DNA from: Phaeoceros laevis | Taxonomy: Eukaryota > Anthocerotophyta > Anthocerotopsida > Notothyladales | Direction of reading: 5' to 3' | NCBI GenBank assembly: GCA_049999765.1 | Contig: JBNGIQ010008561.1 | Span: forward strand, 1-58,178 | DNA: 58,178 nt | Shown here: positions 1 to 11,060 of the stretch, piece by piece | How the letters are laid out: each line of letters opens with the position of its first letter | How positions within the stretch are numbered: position 1 is the first letter of the stretch | Notes under the pieces: model-generated | Databases searched by the model: none | What the model saw: only the letters and a program-made list of their open reading frames with translations | Told to the model about the DNA's origin: nothing | Program-made: the position numbers and the translations under genes

Positions 1-737
1 GCAAAACTTCTCACTGCTGAACAGCATGTATGCATGTGTGCCCGCTGAGTTAGTACTTGGAAAAGTCATGGCAGACGTCCAGTAGGAAAGAAACGTATTA
101 GGCGGAGGAGAAAGACTACTAATATCGTGTACAAAAATGGGTGCAGGCTGAGACTACGCTAGGTGTGTGGGGTTACAATCAAGGTACGCAATGTAATTGA
201 ACAACCAAAAACTTGGTGGGCAGGCACAACGATGTCATGCTGGTTCAGACAGCCTGTTGGGGCTCCCGGCTGTCGCTTACAATCCCTGGACGGGGACTCC
301 CGGTCGCCGGTCGAAAAGCCTGACGGGGTGTTCAGTTCCCATGTGGAGTTGGCTAAACACCATAATCTACCTACTACTACTACCTGACAAAAAGGGAGGC
401 CTGTCGAATCAATAACAGCAAACCGTAGTTAGTAGGAAGGAAGAGCACACCTTGGCACCATGTGTTGCTAGCAGTAGCCACTTCGAATATTGAACATTGT
501 AAAGGTACTTTTTTACGTAGACTAGTAGCTGCAGCGCCTTTGACTGCTACAGATTCTACGATTCACTTCCGTCATGACGACAAGTAGGCCGGCATAGCAG
601 CCAACGTGCCTTGCTGGACATGTGCAACCTTGATTGGCTTCACATATAGCTTTCGTCCGTTCACAGTTTTCAAAACACCCTCGCTGTAAAGAGAAACGGG
701 TCGCTCATCACCGTCGACGAAAACAGACTCACCGTTA
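1..737. other. no recognised gene; left edge of window
   Basis: I see no coding signal with homology here. Short open frames at 163-415 are not convincing. A short CTA run lies near 370-385. The right part is the downstream region of the minus-strand reductase that ends at 738. Confidence 0.5.
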
Positions 738-2201
738 TCAAGCAGCAGGCTTCCACGACGACAGAGGAGGAGTGTCTACGAAGGTGTAGACGATAAAATC
801 TTTGGAGTATCGACCCCCTTCGATGGCTTGAGGTGGTACAGCATCCTCAATCTCTCGTATTTCCTCAGGAGTAAGCTCAACCCTCAGAGCGTCGATATTC
901 TCCTCCAAGTTCTTCACCTTGGTTGTGCCAGGGATAGGCACAACATCCTCACCCCGGTGCTGCACCCACGAGAGAGCCAACTGCCCAGGCGTAGCACCTC
1001 GCCTGCCAGCAATCTCTGCCAGCTTGTCGAAGAATGCCTTGTTTTTCTCAAAATTTTCCTCGGAGAACCTGGGAAATTCCTGGACGGAGGACGAAAAGGC
1101 GTTAGTACAGTGCTTGCCCAAGAGACGCAAGCAGCACACTCCCAGAGAAGCAATCACCGCTGTCCAGCGGAAAGTCTGTCTGTCTGTTTACCTTCCGGTA
1201 ATCGCCAGCTGCCAAATCAGACGCTTTCAAGCCGGAGAAAAATCCTCGACCAAGCGGGCTGTAGGCTACAATGCCAATTCCCAGTTCTCTGCATCGATTG
1301 GAGGCAGAGTGAAGAATGCGACTAGTCTGGGACTCCCAACCACCTTATTCGAAGGAACAAGAAAACACCACCAATGGCCTCACCTACAAAGAGGAACAAT
1401 TTCCTTCTCACCATCCCGAGTCCATAGAGACCATTCCAGCTGCACGGCGGTAATGGGATGCACAGCGTGCGCCCGCCGGATTGTGTCGGGAGAAGCTTCG
1501 CACAAGCCAAGGTACTTCACCTTGCCCTCCTCTACCAGCTTCTTCATCTCCCCTACCTGCAAAAGAGAAAAATGCAGGTCAACAGGCCGACAATTGCGCA
1601 ACCTGAGCAACCAGCAGATGCCAGCAACAATTCTCCAACCGACCGTGATTTCAATCGGTATCTTGGGATCAGGCCGGTGCTGGTAATACAGATCCACATA
1701 GTCCACATCCAGCCGCTTCAAACTGGCCTCCAAGGCAGCCCGGACGTACTCCGGTTCCCCGTGAACCACCCTGGCGCCTGTGGCAGGGTCGTATGCAAGG
1801 CCGAACTTGGTGGCCACCTGCACCTTATCTCGGAAACCCTTGAGAGCCTGCGGCACCGGAAGCTTCCTCAACCTCAGGAAACAATTGCAAGCAGCAGAAA
1901 TTGCCGCAGAGTTCAGGCTTTGGCAGCAAATTGACAGACAAGAGGTGCGCATGAGAGTGAGAAGAGCAATTGAAAGCAAGCTCACCTTCCCGAGGAGGAT
2001 TTCGTTGGTGAAGGGGCCGTAGAGGTCCGAAGTGTCCAGCAATGTGATCCCCGAGTTCACTGCGTGGTGGATGAGCTCAATGGCTTCTGGCTCCGGCTTG
2101 GGAGTGCCGTAGAAGGCCGACAGGCCCATCAATCCAAGCCCCTGCTTGGACACCTCCAAGCCCTGCGATCCCAGTTTCACGCGAGGCACTGCAGGCGCCA
2201 T
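738..2201 (-). CDS. aldo-keto reductase, perakine reductase / auxin-induced PCNT115-like
   Basis: NADPH-dependent aldo-keto reductase, probably cytosolic and acting on small aldehydes or ketones; the substrate cannot be told. The model is complement(738..1079, 1192..1288, 1384..1556, 1644..1847, 1986..2201), giving 343 aa, normal for the family. All four introns (87-138 bp) are GT-AG and the frame closes exactly. The family opening motif for this subgroup ([20 protein letters not shown]) is at residues 8-27. The catalytic tetrad is visible: Asp56 and Tyr61 in LLDTSDLYG, Lys86 in ATKFG, His129 in YYQHRPDP. The late motif [15 protein letters not shown] is in exon 4, and [12 protein letters not shown], which marks the coenzyme pocket side, is in exon 5. 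The start is the first ATG before VKLGSQG. No targeting peptide is apparent. Confidence 0.93.
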
Positions 2202-3120
2202 ACAGACCTTGCTCTGCTTCGACTACAGGAGCTAGCGCTGGAAACAGATTTGTCTGGCGGCTCCAGTCAGACGTCAATGCTGCTCTCTCTTGGCGACTCC
2301 TGTCAACAGCACTGCTGTTCACTGGTGCTTCTTATACGCGGGAGTCCTGACACCTGTTGCTGTACGATCATGTTCACTGGTTTTTGCGGAAGGAAGGTGC
2401 AGACGAAGATACCATGTCCGCAGCGCCTGGACTCGAGGGCAGCTACAAAAGCTACTGAAATCCGCTGGTAGGTGCCTACATGCAGTGGATGTACATCTAG
2501 CGAACTGCCTAGGTGACTATTGCCTGGGCAGTAGAATCGGAACAGCTATGAGGAATTTGCTAGCTCCCTGAACTACTTTGCAGACTAAGCTAGGCTGACG
2601 AGTGGCAGCTGACTGAATTTTTCTACTGTATTGGAAGCCAGCACCAACATTTCCATGAAGGCAGTGTCAAAGGCTGAGCTTCCACTGTCCATGCTGCTTT
2701 CTTGTCACTAGAACTAGCCATTTTTCTTTCCGCTGTGTGAACGAAGGTTCTGTTCACACAGCCGAAGTACTTGTCATCTCAACAACTAATTGCCGTTCCG
2801 ACTCCGCAGTCTATACTTAGCATAAGGAAGGGGGTCTAGTTCTAGATAAGTGGTTCGGCTCTAAAGGCAATCCCTCCACGTAGATACCGTAATTGAGATG
2901 ACCGTTATATCCCTTTAGTGCAATGATAGTCAGCAGTAGGTTTGTAACGAACCCACATACTCACCTGGTCCAGGTGGCATGATAAAATGCACGACGGCTG
3001 CGGCCAAGTGTGAAGTTGGTTGTGTCATCGTCCTGATGAGTGAGGCTATGCACTAGCACCACAAGACATTGTGAGAGTGGCAAGCTAGGGCAGTAGACGT
3101 GGGGCGGCAACACCTCCAAG
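2202..3120. other. intergenic, nothing recognised
   Basis: This is the upstream side of the reductase. Overlapping open frames at 2064-2571 have no family resemblance and mostly shadow exon 1. No RNA gene or element was recognised. Confidence 0.5.
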
Positions 3121-3123
3121 GCT

Positions 3124-3340
3124 TAGTAGTAGTAGTAGCAGTAGTAGTAGTGGAAAGTACATGGCCTTTAGCAACTTGTGGACGCGTCCGTGCATGCAAT
3201 TGTCGAGGGAATGGGACTTCGATCTCTTGTTTGGTCTAGTAGTAGTAGTAGTAGTAGAAAGTACATGGCCTTTAGCAACTTGTGGACACGTCCGTGCATG
3301 CAATTGTCAAGGGAATGGGACTTCGATCTCTTGTTTGGTC
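3124..3340. repeat. TAG microsatellite plus tandem duplication (unit ~83 bp, period 104)
   Basis: A TAG/CAG run at 3124-3151 precedes a unit at 3153-3235. A second TAG run (about 3237-3256) precedes the second unit at 3257-3340. The two units (from GAAAGTACATGGCC to TTGTTTGGTC) differ at only a few positions. The layout suggests slippage or unequal exchange between microsatellites. Related CTA/TAG runs recur at about 3494, 8426 and 8807. Confidence 0.9.
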
Positions 3341-3764
3341 ATGGGAATGATCGCTAGTTAGCATTTTGAAAGTGTTTGTGTGATAATCATTGTTGTTTCG
3401 AATTCTGGTAGGGGACAGTAGGGGAGTTAGTATTCTGCTTCATGCTCTCAACAACTTTCACCTTTGTGGAGTTGGTATAGGGCGGCTCTTTTCTACTACT
3501 ACTACTACCTTTAACACGGCCGCCATCACGGACATCTGGCGGGAGCCGATTTATTTAAGCGTTCGATTTTATTGCCAAACGGTCGAGGCCGGAACTATAG
3601 CATATTCTTTGCTTTTGGGCTACATATGCCCATGTCACCCGCGCCATGCGGAAAGAGCCATGGGTGTAGGGATGCAATGGGGCGTAGGGGTATGGGCATG
3701 ATATTCTATGGACGTGTACCAGGTGAGTTGGATTCCATACTTGGGAAGAGCCTCCGCTAACTGT

Positions 3765-3888
3765 CTGGAGTTGTAAAAGTGGTTTGGTTACTTAGAAAAT
3801 ATGACATTGTATTTGATCGTAACGGACTGGAGTTGTAAAAGTGGTTTGGTTACTTAGAAAATATGACATTGTATTTGATCGTAACGGA
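3765..3888. repeat. exact 62-bp tandem duplication
   Basis: Two identical 62-bp units, 3765-3826 and 3827-3888, each starting CTGGAGTTGTAAAAG and ending GTAACGGA. No mismatch was seen, so it is either a recent duplication or an assembly artefact. Confidence 0.95.
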
Positions 3889-3942
3889 CTGAAATGAAGT
3901 TAGTACATAACAACGTAGAGTCTAATAGTTAGTTAGAACTAG

Positions 3943-4572
3943 TACTGGGGCCAACCCCTAATCCGAGGTGTTGGAGAAGCAACCGCTTGGTTGACCTGTA
4001 AAAGAGGCAAACTGGAGTATAACGGGAGCATGATTGCTCATTCAATCAGCACATATACTGGCTCCTCGGGAGCCCCACTATGTTTACTAGATGGAATTAA
4101 TGGTACTTACGTCGGAGTGCACAATGCACCTGCAGCATTGGCAATGAACATCGACAGGAGAACTACTATCCTGCCCGGACACACTCTCTGTACAAGCACC
4201 GAGAATTGTGCTTTTGGGTTGCTCTATTTTGACACGATGTTAGATGAATTACCAGGCATTGGAAGTGGCCTATGGCAGGGGAGGTTGCAAGTGTTTCTTG
4301 GATTCTTCAAGTTCCATTTACCGACAATTCTCATGGCAAATAGGCATCCTTGGACGACTACACAATCCGATTGGATGAAAAAAACTATTCAGCATATAAC
4401 AACGACGAAGGCATTGTTGAATAGCTTCAATGTTGCTGAAGCTGATGCCCTGAAGCCTGTCCAGGGATTAGTGAATCCTAAAGTTCTCACAATTCTTGGA
4501 AGATGCAAGAGGATACTATCCCAGTTTCTCTCTTTGAAGGTATGTCTATCAAGACTCAGCTCTTGCCACTAG
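3943..4572 (+). pseudogene. trypsin-like serine protease C-terminal fragment (relic A)
   Basis: An open frame of about 200 codons with no initiator ATG at its head. It carries TYTGSSGAPLCLLDG followed by YVGVH, which matches the catalytic-serine loop (GxSGxP) and the following strand of trypsin-like peptidases. The N-terminal His and Asp parts are absent upstream, where stops crowd all frames. The frame continues past the protease motif (residues rich in Leu, Thr, Lys) to a possible splice donor, CTTTGAAG|GTATGTC, near 4541. It is either one exon of a broken gene or a pseudogene; I favour a relic because no matching upstream exon is seen. The family call rests on the single motif. Confidence 0.4.
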
Positions 4573-5613
4573 ATATAATGGCCTTAGTGGAGCATAATTT
4601 TCGTAAACAGATCATCTTTCGTTTGGACGATTTAGGACTTCCTTCGAAACATCAGGTGTACCAAATCTGCTAGCAATCCTAGCTGTTTGTTCCCGATGGG
4701 TAGACTTTGTAGACAGTCTCTAGCTTGTATCTTTTGAGTAAGTTTCAATCAAGAAGGCTTAATACATTTTGTTCAGAGTTCTCGTAAAACATGTGCCAGT
4801 GTAAAACATTTGATGTAAGTCTGTGTTTGTGGTGCTACTTGCAAAGGCTGTTCGTGAAACAGTCAATTCTTGAAAGCAGAAAGCCTAAACATTGCTTGAA
4901 GACGTTTCCCTCAAGGCGATCGTCTCCGAGTAACAAGGACTGATAAGAAGCCATTGTGAACAGAGATTAGTCTTGATTCTTTCTGTTACAAAGTTTGTTT
5001 CTGTTTTATCTTTTGGGCCAGGCTTTGATAGGATTTCTCTCTAAAAAAGTGTCAAGGTCATCTTGTTTTGTTGGGAGAGTTGAAAAAATAGTATTAGCGT
5101 TGTGTCCACGGTTTGTCAGAATTGAGAGATTGAGGCCGTTTGAGTTGCTAAGGATTGCATCTGAGTTGACTTCGTGAGGTGTATAGAACGTAGGGTTCAA
5201 GGACATTGCATCTGAGGTTCAAGCCTAGGAAACCATATTCTCTTCCCATAGAATTATGCCAAATCTAGCTCTCAAGGCAATAGACCAACTGCCTTTCTCT
5301 TCCCTACATCAATTAGTCTGGGGTTGCCTTAGAACTGCCCAACTTAGAATAGAGAGTCAAAACTTATCTATCATATATCTATATACGTCTTATATTACAT
5401 AAATTATATTGCTAACAAGTAACATATACTATAGTGGTAGCAAATAAACTTAGTAGAAATGCGAGAAACATAATGCTGTGTGTGAAGCACATTTCTACAA
5501 AAAACACCACCCAGGTTCATAGTAAATACAAAGCTAAAAAAATTGTAAAAGTAGGCAATGAATGATAGGCAATTAAGTGATAGCTCACTAGACATAGGCT
5601 TCGAATTGATGCA
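4573..5613. other. AT-rich intergenic, nothing recognised
   Basis: No open frame here resembles a known protein on either strand. The stretch 5340-5590 is strongly AT-rich. Confidence 0.5.
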
Positions 5614-6279
5614 TTGGGCTTGAATGTGGCAACCGTGGTCATATTTATGGACCCCGTCCGCGACTATGTCTTGTTAGCCACATGTGGTCAGCATATGTTC
5701 CCTTGCGCACCGTTGTTGGGCACAACAGTACGCATTGGAGAAGAATACATCTGTGTAGGTCATTCAGATTACTTTGATGCGAAGAGGTGGTCTATCATAC
5801 ATGGATGCATAAGCTGTAAGGAAGACTCTCTTGGTTGCCTTAGAGGTGACTCAGGATCTATGCGAGGAGATTCTAGGGGTGGCATCTTTTCCCGCCACGG
5901 AGGTTAACTGCTAGGCATTAATCTATCGAGTGAACATCACAATCAAGGCGGACAGTACTATGCAACCAAGAGTGTTATTCTAGGCTGCGCTTCTATACTA
6001 TCAACAGCAGTCAGTACTTATGCAACCTATGCAGCGACCTTACTCATGGAAGCGGAAGCACTACACAAGTCAGCAAGTGAAGGACCCAACAATGCATCCA
6101 CATCCACCACGAGTCGTAGTCTGCAATTTGCAGAGCAGGTTGAGCAGGTTGATGCTCCATGGTCCTCGAGGGTGAGTCATATGCATGTCGACTCCCTTTC
6201 AACTGTGGGCTATTGCCAGACTTGCCACACGTCGAGGAGTGGCTCTTTCCACCTTTTAGGTGAAGTTTTTTATAGGTGA
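5614..6279 (+). pseudogene. trypsin-like protease relic B with duplicated, altered GDSGG motif
   Basis: The frame opens with LNVATVVIFMDP and reads LRGDSGSMRGDSRGGIFSR, then hits TAA near 5905. Reading through it gives LLGINLSSE and a further 100 or so codons (to 6279, across a second frame). A functional trypsin fold would read RGDSGGGxFxxxGxLLGI. Here the serine-loop motif is doubled and the second copy has Arg inserted before the glycines. The stop sits exactly between the serine loop and the following strand, so the gene is dead or spliced in a way I cannot see. Identification rests on the GDSG and LLGIN spacing only. Confidence 0.4.
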
Positions 6280-6317
6280 ACTTGACCTGCAGATATATAC
6301 TGATGCATTTGGAATCT

Positions 6318-6492
6318 TGACTGAGAAGAAAAGATATTCCTCTGGTGGATTTTGGGATCTTGAGAGTAAGTTTTATTTGCCACTTTGCTGTAGTTACTGT
6401 CTTGTTTGAATTGATTTTAACTTGTCATGTGGCTTTTGCAAGATCCATGTCCACACTGAGAAGAAGAGATATTCCTCCGGTGGATTTTGGCT
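6318..6492. repeat. dispersed direct repeat of a ~37-bp coding-like segment
   Basis: ACTGAGAAGAAAAGATATTC at about 6318 recurs with few changes at about 6455, and each continues to TGGATTTTGG. In one frame both read TEKKRYSSGGFW. The spacing of about 137 bp suggests a decayed tandem duplication inside the relic tract. Confidence 0.8.
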
Positions 6493-8070
6493 AGCATAGA
6501 CAGCCGAATTTAGCACTACCAGAGCCGGGTTCAGCAGTATTAGTTGACCCGAATTTAGCACTTCATTCTCAACTTAGTAGATTCTGTTGGGTTTGACTGC
6601 AGTCTTTGAAGGAAGAGCACATCGACCTCAATATCCAGCACACTGACCACGATATCTGTAAGCCAAAATGGCTTCAAGAGAAGACAGCAACCCGTTAGCT
6701 ACTACACCCCCACAGAGAAAGGACCGAAACGATCAAGCCTGGCTGTCACACCTGGAAGTGGATCTGGGAAAAAGGGAAGAGAATTAGATAAAGATCACGA
6801 TCGAGTTCCTTCGCACCAATACTGTGAGGAAACTTTTCAACTTACCCATCCTTTTGTGAAGTTGGAATGGTATAAACCACATGAACGCAAATTTAGTGGA
6901 GGGTTTTGCAATCCTGCAACTATAACACATTTGCTATGGAATTTTTTGTGTAAATAATTCATTAATATTGAGAAACAATTGATTTTTGAAGAGTTCGAGT
7001 CATACAACGCTTTGCATCCATCTTTGTGTTTTACCACAGTTTAGTAGATTGAGCATGTTACTGGCGAAGTTGCTGCCCTTGTTCTTCTATCAATGTTACC
7101 CTTGCTTGGCTTTACTAACTCTTGTGTTGATGTGGAAAGGCCTGCTTGTAGCAGTCTGCATGATGCGGTGTTACAATCTCGCTAGCTAAACAGCTTGACA
7201 ACATTTATGTTCCTTTATGAATGCAAGAATTGAAGTTTAATCCAAGACTTGCCGTTTGGAAAAAAAATGCCAAGTTACTCTCAAAGAGTTGAAGGTCTTC
7301 AAGAGGAACAAAATTTTGGATCACCTTGAAGAACGAATACAACCACAATCTTCAGATCTATGCAAGACCTTGTTAGAACTTGGCCGGCTCAAAGGGGAGC
7401 CTCAGCCAGGATCTCGATGCCGGAAGGGTTGCACAGTTGAAGGCAAAAGCCAATCACAGACACTTGTAGCTGTGAGACGCTTAAGTGTGGAGCAACCTAT
7501 AAACCACATGTGTGAGCAGTTCTTGAGGCTAGAGGTTCTGGTCCACACCACGAGCAAAACAGTTTGTTAATTCTTCATTGTATGTGTAAGCCTCATGCTT
7601 TTCTGGGGGGCCAAATTTCTCAGCCATCTTCAGCCAATGCCTTAGCTCCTTGGAAACCTGTAGCCACGTATTCCACTTTGTCACTATGTTATATGATGAA
7701 GGAAGCGTAGAGGTGCTCCACACTAAGGTTGGGCCTCACAGCATTGTATGATGGTATGATGAGTTTTTTTTTGCTGAAGCCACCCTTGCAATATTATGGA
7801 TTGTATGTGAGTTTTCTTTGACTCAATCTTCCTGAATTGTTGCAGAGAAGTGCACTTGCCTTGGGCCCAAATCCAAGGAGTGGGATCACCGCAACTGTGC
7901 ACTTGCAAGCTTTGTGTTAATTAGAAGCTTGTATGCTTGAAATAACCCCTTAGAGGGTCCCCAAAAAGTCACAACAGAGTAACTATTGTTTGTAATTTAA
8001 CTTCTTTAAAGCTATATAATTTATAAAGCTCTCTATCGATACAAAAAAACTAATTATAACTTGTTTTCTA
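6493..8070. other. gene-poor AT-rich tract
   Basis: A 104-codon plus-strand frame at 7256-7570 begins with ATG-like context and is rich in Lys, Glu and Leu, but I recognise no family. The remaining frames are short. No RNA gene was seen. Confidence 0.4.
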
Positions 8071-8071
8071 A

Positions 8072-8147
8072 ATTGCAACCATTTATGGGTAGAGTGCGTC
8101 CTTCTACTGGGGTAGAAGGATGCACTCTATCCATAAATGGTTGCAAT
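8072..8147. repeat. near-perfect hairpin, 36-bp stem, 4-nt loop
   Basis: Arms 8072-8107 and 8112-8147 are reverse complements except for two C-to-T differences, which would be G-U pairs in a plus-strand transcript. The loop is TGGG. The 3' arm overlaps the next hairpin by 3 nt. Confidence 0.95.
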
Positions 8148-8199
8148 CAAACATCACAAGCCATTTTCAGGTCGTGAAAATGGCTTGTGATGTTTGATT
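8145..8199. repeat. perfect hairpin, 25-bp stem, 5-nt loop
   Basis: Arms 8145-8169 and 8175-8199 are exact reverse complements around the loop GGTCG. It directly abuts the previous hairpin, so the two form a double foldback of 128 bp. No terminal inverted repeat or target-site duplication enclosing both is obvious. Confidence 0.95.
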
Positions 8200-8200
8200 C

Positions 8201-9152
8201 ATGCACAACACACCCTTCAGATTGATTCTTCCAAGGAGTGATAGTAATAGTGGGCGTCCTCACAGTCTGGGCACAGTCTTAATACATCTATTCTACCACA
8301 ATGCCTATAGTAGTATTGGGCTTCCTCACAATCTTAACACATCTATTCTACCACAATACATGGAGACCATCTTTCCTTTTTAAACATTCTCAAAATCACC
8401 TACTAATGGTACTCACCCTAGTAGTAGTAGGGGAGGTCATGCTAACCGACTCCTTAAACATACTCAAAACCACCTACTTATGGTACTCACCTGTAGGTTC
8501 CATGTGTACGACAAACACAATTAAGTGTTACAAGAAACTACAAGGAAGGGAAATGGAGGTTATCCTAATATACCTCATTCGAGTTATAAAGTGTTTGGGT
8601 CGTATTATGAAAAAAATCCTAATATTGCTTGCTCTAGTTAGGCTCGCTTAGCTATATTGTAGGGTTATGCTATATTCTTTTTAGATTATAATATGGCTAA
8701 GCTAGGTTTTCCCCTTGTTGCATAGAATTGGGAATCTTTGGAAATATGGCATAACTTAATCCTTTTTAACACTTGCGGAGTGCGGAGGTGTGATTTTCTC
8801 CATTACTACTACTAATTGACGATTCTTTCCAAAGCTTTTCAAAGAATCGCCGGTTCCTGCAAGTAGCATCCTTGGAACCACATAAAAATATAGTTCTAGA
8901 TCCAAGCCGAACTCCAACTCCTTATTTTGCTATCACATCAATTTTTACATCACATCAATCCAACTATTTGTATGCATGAAGTATGATGTATGAAATGTGC
9001 GTATGAATTGATGCGTGAGGATGTTTGAATTTTAAAATTAAAAATTGTGCAAAAGATAAAGTGCTTGACGACTGTGAAAATTTAAAGCAAGAGTGCTCGA
9101 TGATTGCGGAAAAAAACGAATGTTTGATGAACACATGTACATGCATAAGTAC
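8201..9152. other. AT-rich tract, diverged direct repeats
   Basis: Segments such as AACACATCTATTCTACCACA and the CATTCTCAAAA/CATACTCAAAA stretches recur imperfectly between 8270 and 8500. No coding region was recognised. Confidence 0.5.
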
Positions 9153-9290
9153 GTTTAATATAGTATGAAGCNNNNNNNNNNNNNNNNNNNNNNNNNNNNN
9201 NNNNNNNNNNNNNNNNNNNNNNNNNNNNNNNNNNNNNNNNNNNNNNNNNNNNNNNNNNNNNNNNNNNNNNNGTTTAATATAGTATGAAGC
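9153..9290. other. assembly gap of 100 N with duplicated flanks
   Basis: The gap is 9172-9271. The 19 bases before it (9153-9171) are identical to the 19 bases after it (9272-9290), GTTTAATATAGTATGAAGC. This looks like two contig ends that overlap and were not merged, so the true gap may be zero or negative. Confidence 0.9.
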
Positions 9291-9312
9291 GTTGGGGGTT
9301 GGTAAGTGAATT

Positions 9313-9570
9313 GACGTTGACGACTTTGCAGGACTGTACGAAGAATTTTATACTTTAAATCATTTAGTAATTCATCACAACAAGCTACTTGCATTACCTT
9401 GAAACTTTGGACGTCAACTTTGCAAGACTTGTATGAAGAATTTTATACTTTAATTTATTGAGTAATTCATCACAACAAGCTACTTGCATTACCTCGAAAC
9501 TTTGGACATCAACAAACATTCATTAATTCATCACAACAAACTATTTGCATTACCTTGAAACTTTGGAAGA
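9313..9570. repeat. tandem repeat, about 2.7 copies, period ~97 bp
   Basis: Copies start near 9313 and 9410, with a partial copy near 9506. They share AATTCATCACAACAAGCTAC and GCATTACCTTGAAACTTTGG. The copies differ by several substitutions and small indels, so this is not a recent event. Confidence 0.85.
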
Positions 9571-9888
9571 GACTAATGTGTACCTTTAATCCTTGAAAGC
9601 ATCATGTTTATCCTTCTAATATTGTAAAAACATTGTGTTTACCCTTCTAATCTTGCCAACAAAAACATATGGATTCCAAAAGGATAGGAGGTTTGAATTC
9701 CACTGCCTAGAAATGGTGATCCATGCAGGGTTCCCCACCCTAGCTCCGCAAAAAGGCAAGCAACCCATGGCACAACTTTGAAGATAAGTAATTCACGGGA
9801 TACATATGTTTGTAAACTTTATAGGCAATGCGCTTATTAGTATAATTGCATGTATGGAAAATGTAGTTGCACCCAAGATGCTCAGTTT

Positions 9889-10073
9889 CGTAGTGTCATT
9901 CATGGAATACAAGGTAGACGCAAAATTTATGGCAGAATGGGCACGCCTAAAGGACTTGCAGTGTACTTTAAGTAGGCACTCGTAGTGTCATTCATGGAAT
10001 ACAATGTAGACGCAAAATTTATGGCAGAACGGGCACGCCTAAAGGACCTTGCAGTGTACTTTAAGTAGGCAGA
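9889..10073. repeat. tandem duplication, period 92 bp
   Basis: Unit 9889-9980 and unit 9981-10073 share GTAGTGTCATTCATGGAATA and GCACGCCTAAAGGAC. One unit has lost a base (GGACTTGC against GGACCTTGC). In frame the second reads FMEYNVDAKFMAERARLKD, which looks like decayed coding sequence. Confidence 0.9.
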
Positions 10074-10345
10074 CATGGTCAGTATCCCGGCTGCACAAGA
10101 GGACGAGGATATCACCAGCGTGATATCCACGATGCGAGGAGGCTACAATTTTATTCTCGGTGTAGTTGTAAATTGTATGTAATGAATTCTCTCTTATCAT
10201 ATCAGCTGATGCCCCATATGATGATTCGTGTGTGCTCAAATCAGGTGAGGCTGATTGTTTAATTTCTCACCATGGCCAGGGGGAGAAGTTTCTCGTGACT
10301 ACAGCAATCCACGGGATCCTCGTAAACATAGGTGAAAAAAATTAT
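10074..10345 (+). pseudogene. possible protease relic C (His-loop-like segment)
   Basis: The frame around 10200-10335 reads DDSCVLKSGEADCLISHHGQ followed by FLVTTAIHGILVNIG. The VTTAIHGI string resembles the catalytic-histidine loop of trypsin-like peptidases (TAAH). It lies in the same orientation as relics A and B and could be a further broken copy. No intact frame joins it to a serine loop. This is weak evidence. Confidence 0.25.
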
Positions 10346-10616
10346 TTGTTAGTGGTACCGTTTTTCTTTCTCGCAGATGGGCATATGGGTTGTTAGCCAA
10401 GGTGGACAAACGGTGTTGGAAGATTTACATACACTTTTCCTTTCCTGCTTTGCCTGCTTACAGTGTTGCTCCATTTCCTCTTTTGCATGGACTGTCCTGG
10501 GAGGGCCTCAAGCTACAACTAACTGCCTGTTCAAGTCATGCGAGTGTGCGAATACCTACCAACAATGTTTGCCTTCCTGAAGTGCTCCTGAAGGAATCTG
10601 CTGTTTTCGTAAAATT

Positions 10617-11060
10617 CTACGTGTTGCAGAATTTGTGCACAGCCTTTGTGCCTTCAGAGATGGCGTGCCTGCCTAGGTCCCCGGGCAGGACGAGCCGCAC
10701 AGCGGTCTGCATTTCGCGGGACTTGATGGTCCTGCGCTTGCTGTAGTCGGCCAGCCGGCCGGCCTCGGACGCCAGCCTGTCGAAGACGTCGTGGATGAAG
10801 GAGTTCATGATGTTCAAGGCGCGGGAGCTGATGCCCATCTGCGGGTGCACCTGCTCCAGCACGCGGAAGATGTACACCCGGTAGCTCTCCATGCGCTTCT
10901 TGGCCCCCGCTGCTGCTGAGGGCCGGCCCCTCATGAGGCGAGGGCCTCGCCCCCTTGACCCGCGGCTGCTCGTCCGCCGTCTCTTTATGGCAGGCCAGCG
11001 TGGGGAAATGGCTGTCTTGCGCACTCTACCCCCCTTATTAGGTTTTCCCCTTGCTGCCAT
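10617..11060 (-). CDS. histone H2B variant with arginine-rich tail
   Basis: Core histone that pairs with H2A in the nucleosome. Starting at ATG 11060 (MAARGKPN) it has 147 aa and no intron; the frame stays open 8 codons further upstream. The histone-fold part is clear: [19 protein letters not shown], the [13 protein letters not shown] helix, [17 protein letters not shown], and AISEGTKAV near the C-terminus, which keeps the lysine that is monoubiquitinated in canonical H2B. The tail is unusual. Canonical plant H2B has a lysine/alanine/proline-rich tail, whereas this one is dominated by Arg and Gly ([20 protein letters not shown]). The core is also Arg-for-Lys shifted and carries HPQMG and LADYSKRR in place of the usual residues. 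This is typical of sperm-chromatin or tissue-specific H2B variants rather than replication-dependent ones. It is head-to-head with the gene starting at 11272. Confidence 0.93.
   Translation of the reverse strand: MAARGKPNKGGRVRKTAISPRWPAIKRRRTSSRGSRGRGPRLMRGRPSAAAGAKKRMESYRVYIFRVLEQVHPQMGISSRALNIMNSFIHDVFDRLASEAGRLADYSKRRTIKSREMQTAVRLVLPGDLGRHAISEGTKAVHKFCNT

Noticed and set aside
3765-3888. Direct repeats as a CRISPR-like array
   Set aside because: Two adjoining copies without spacers in a plant nuclear sequence; simple tandem duplication.
5195-5235. tRNA-like B-box string (GAGGTTCAAGCC)
   Set aside because: No matching A box, anticodon stem or acceptor pairing could be drawn around it.
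8072-8199. MicroRNA precursor call for the double hairpin
   Set aside because: Stems are almost perfect and loops very short, unlike typical plant pre-miRNAs; without small-RNA data I list it only as a foldback.
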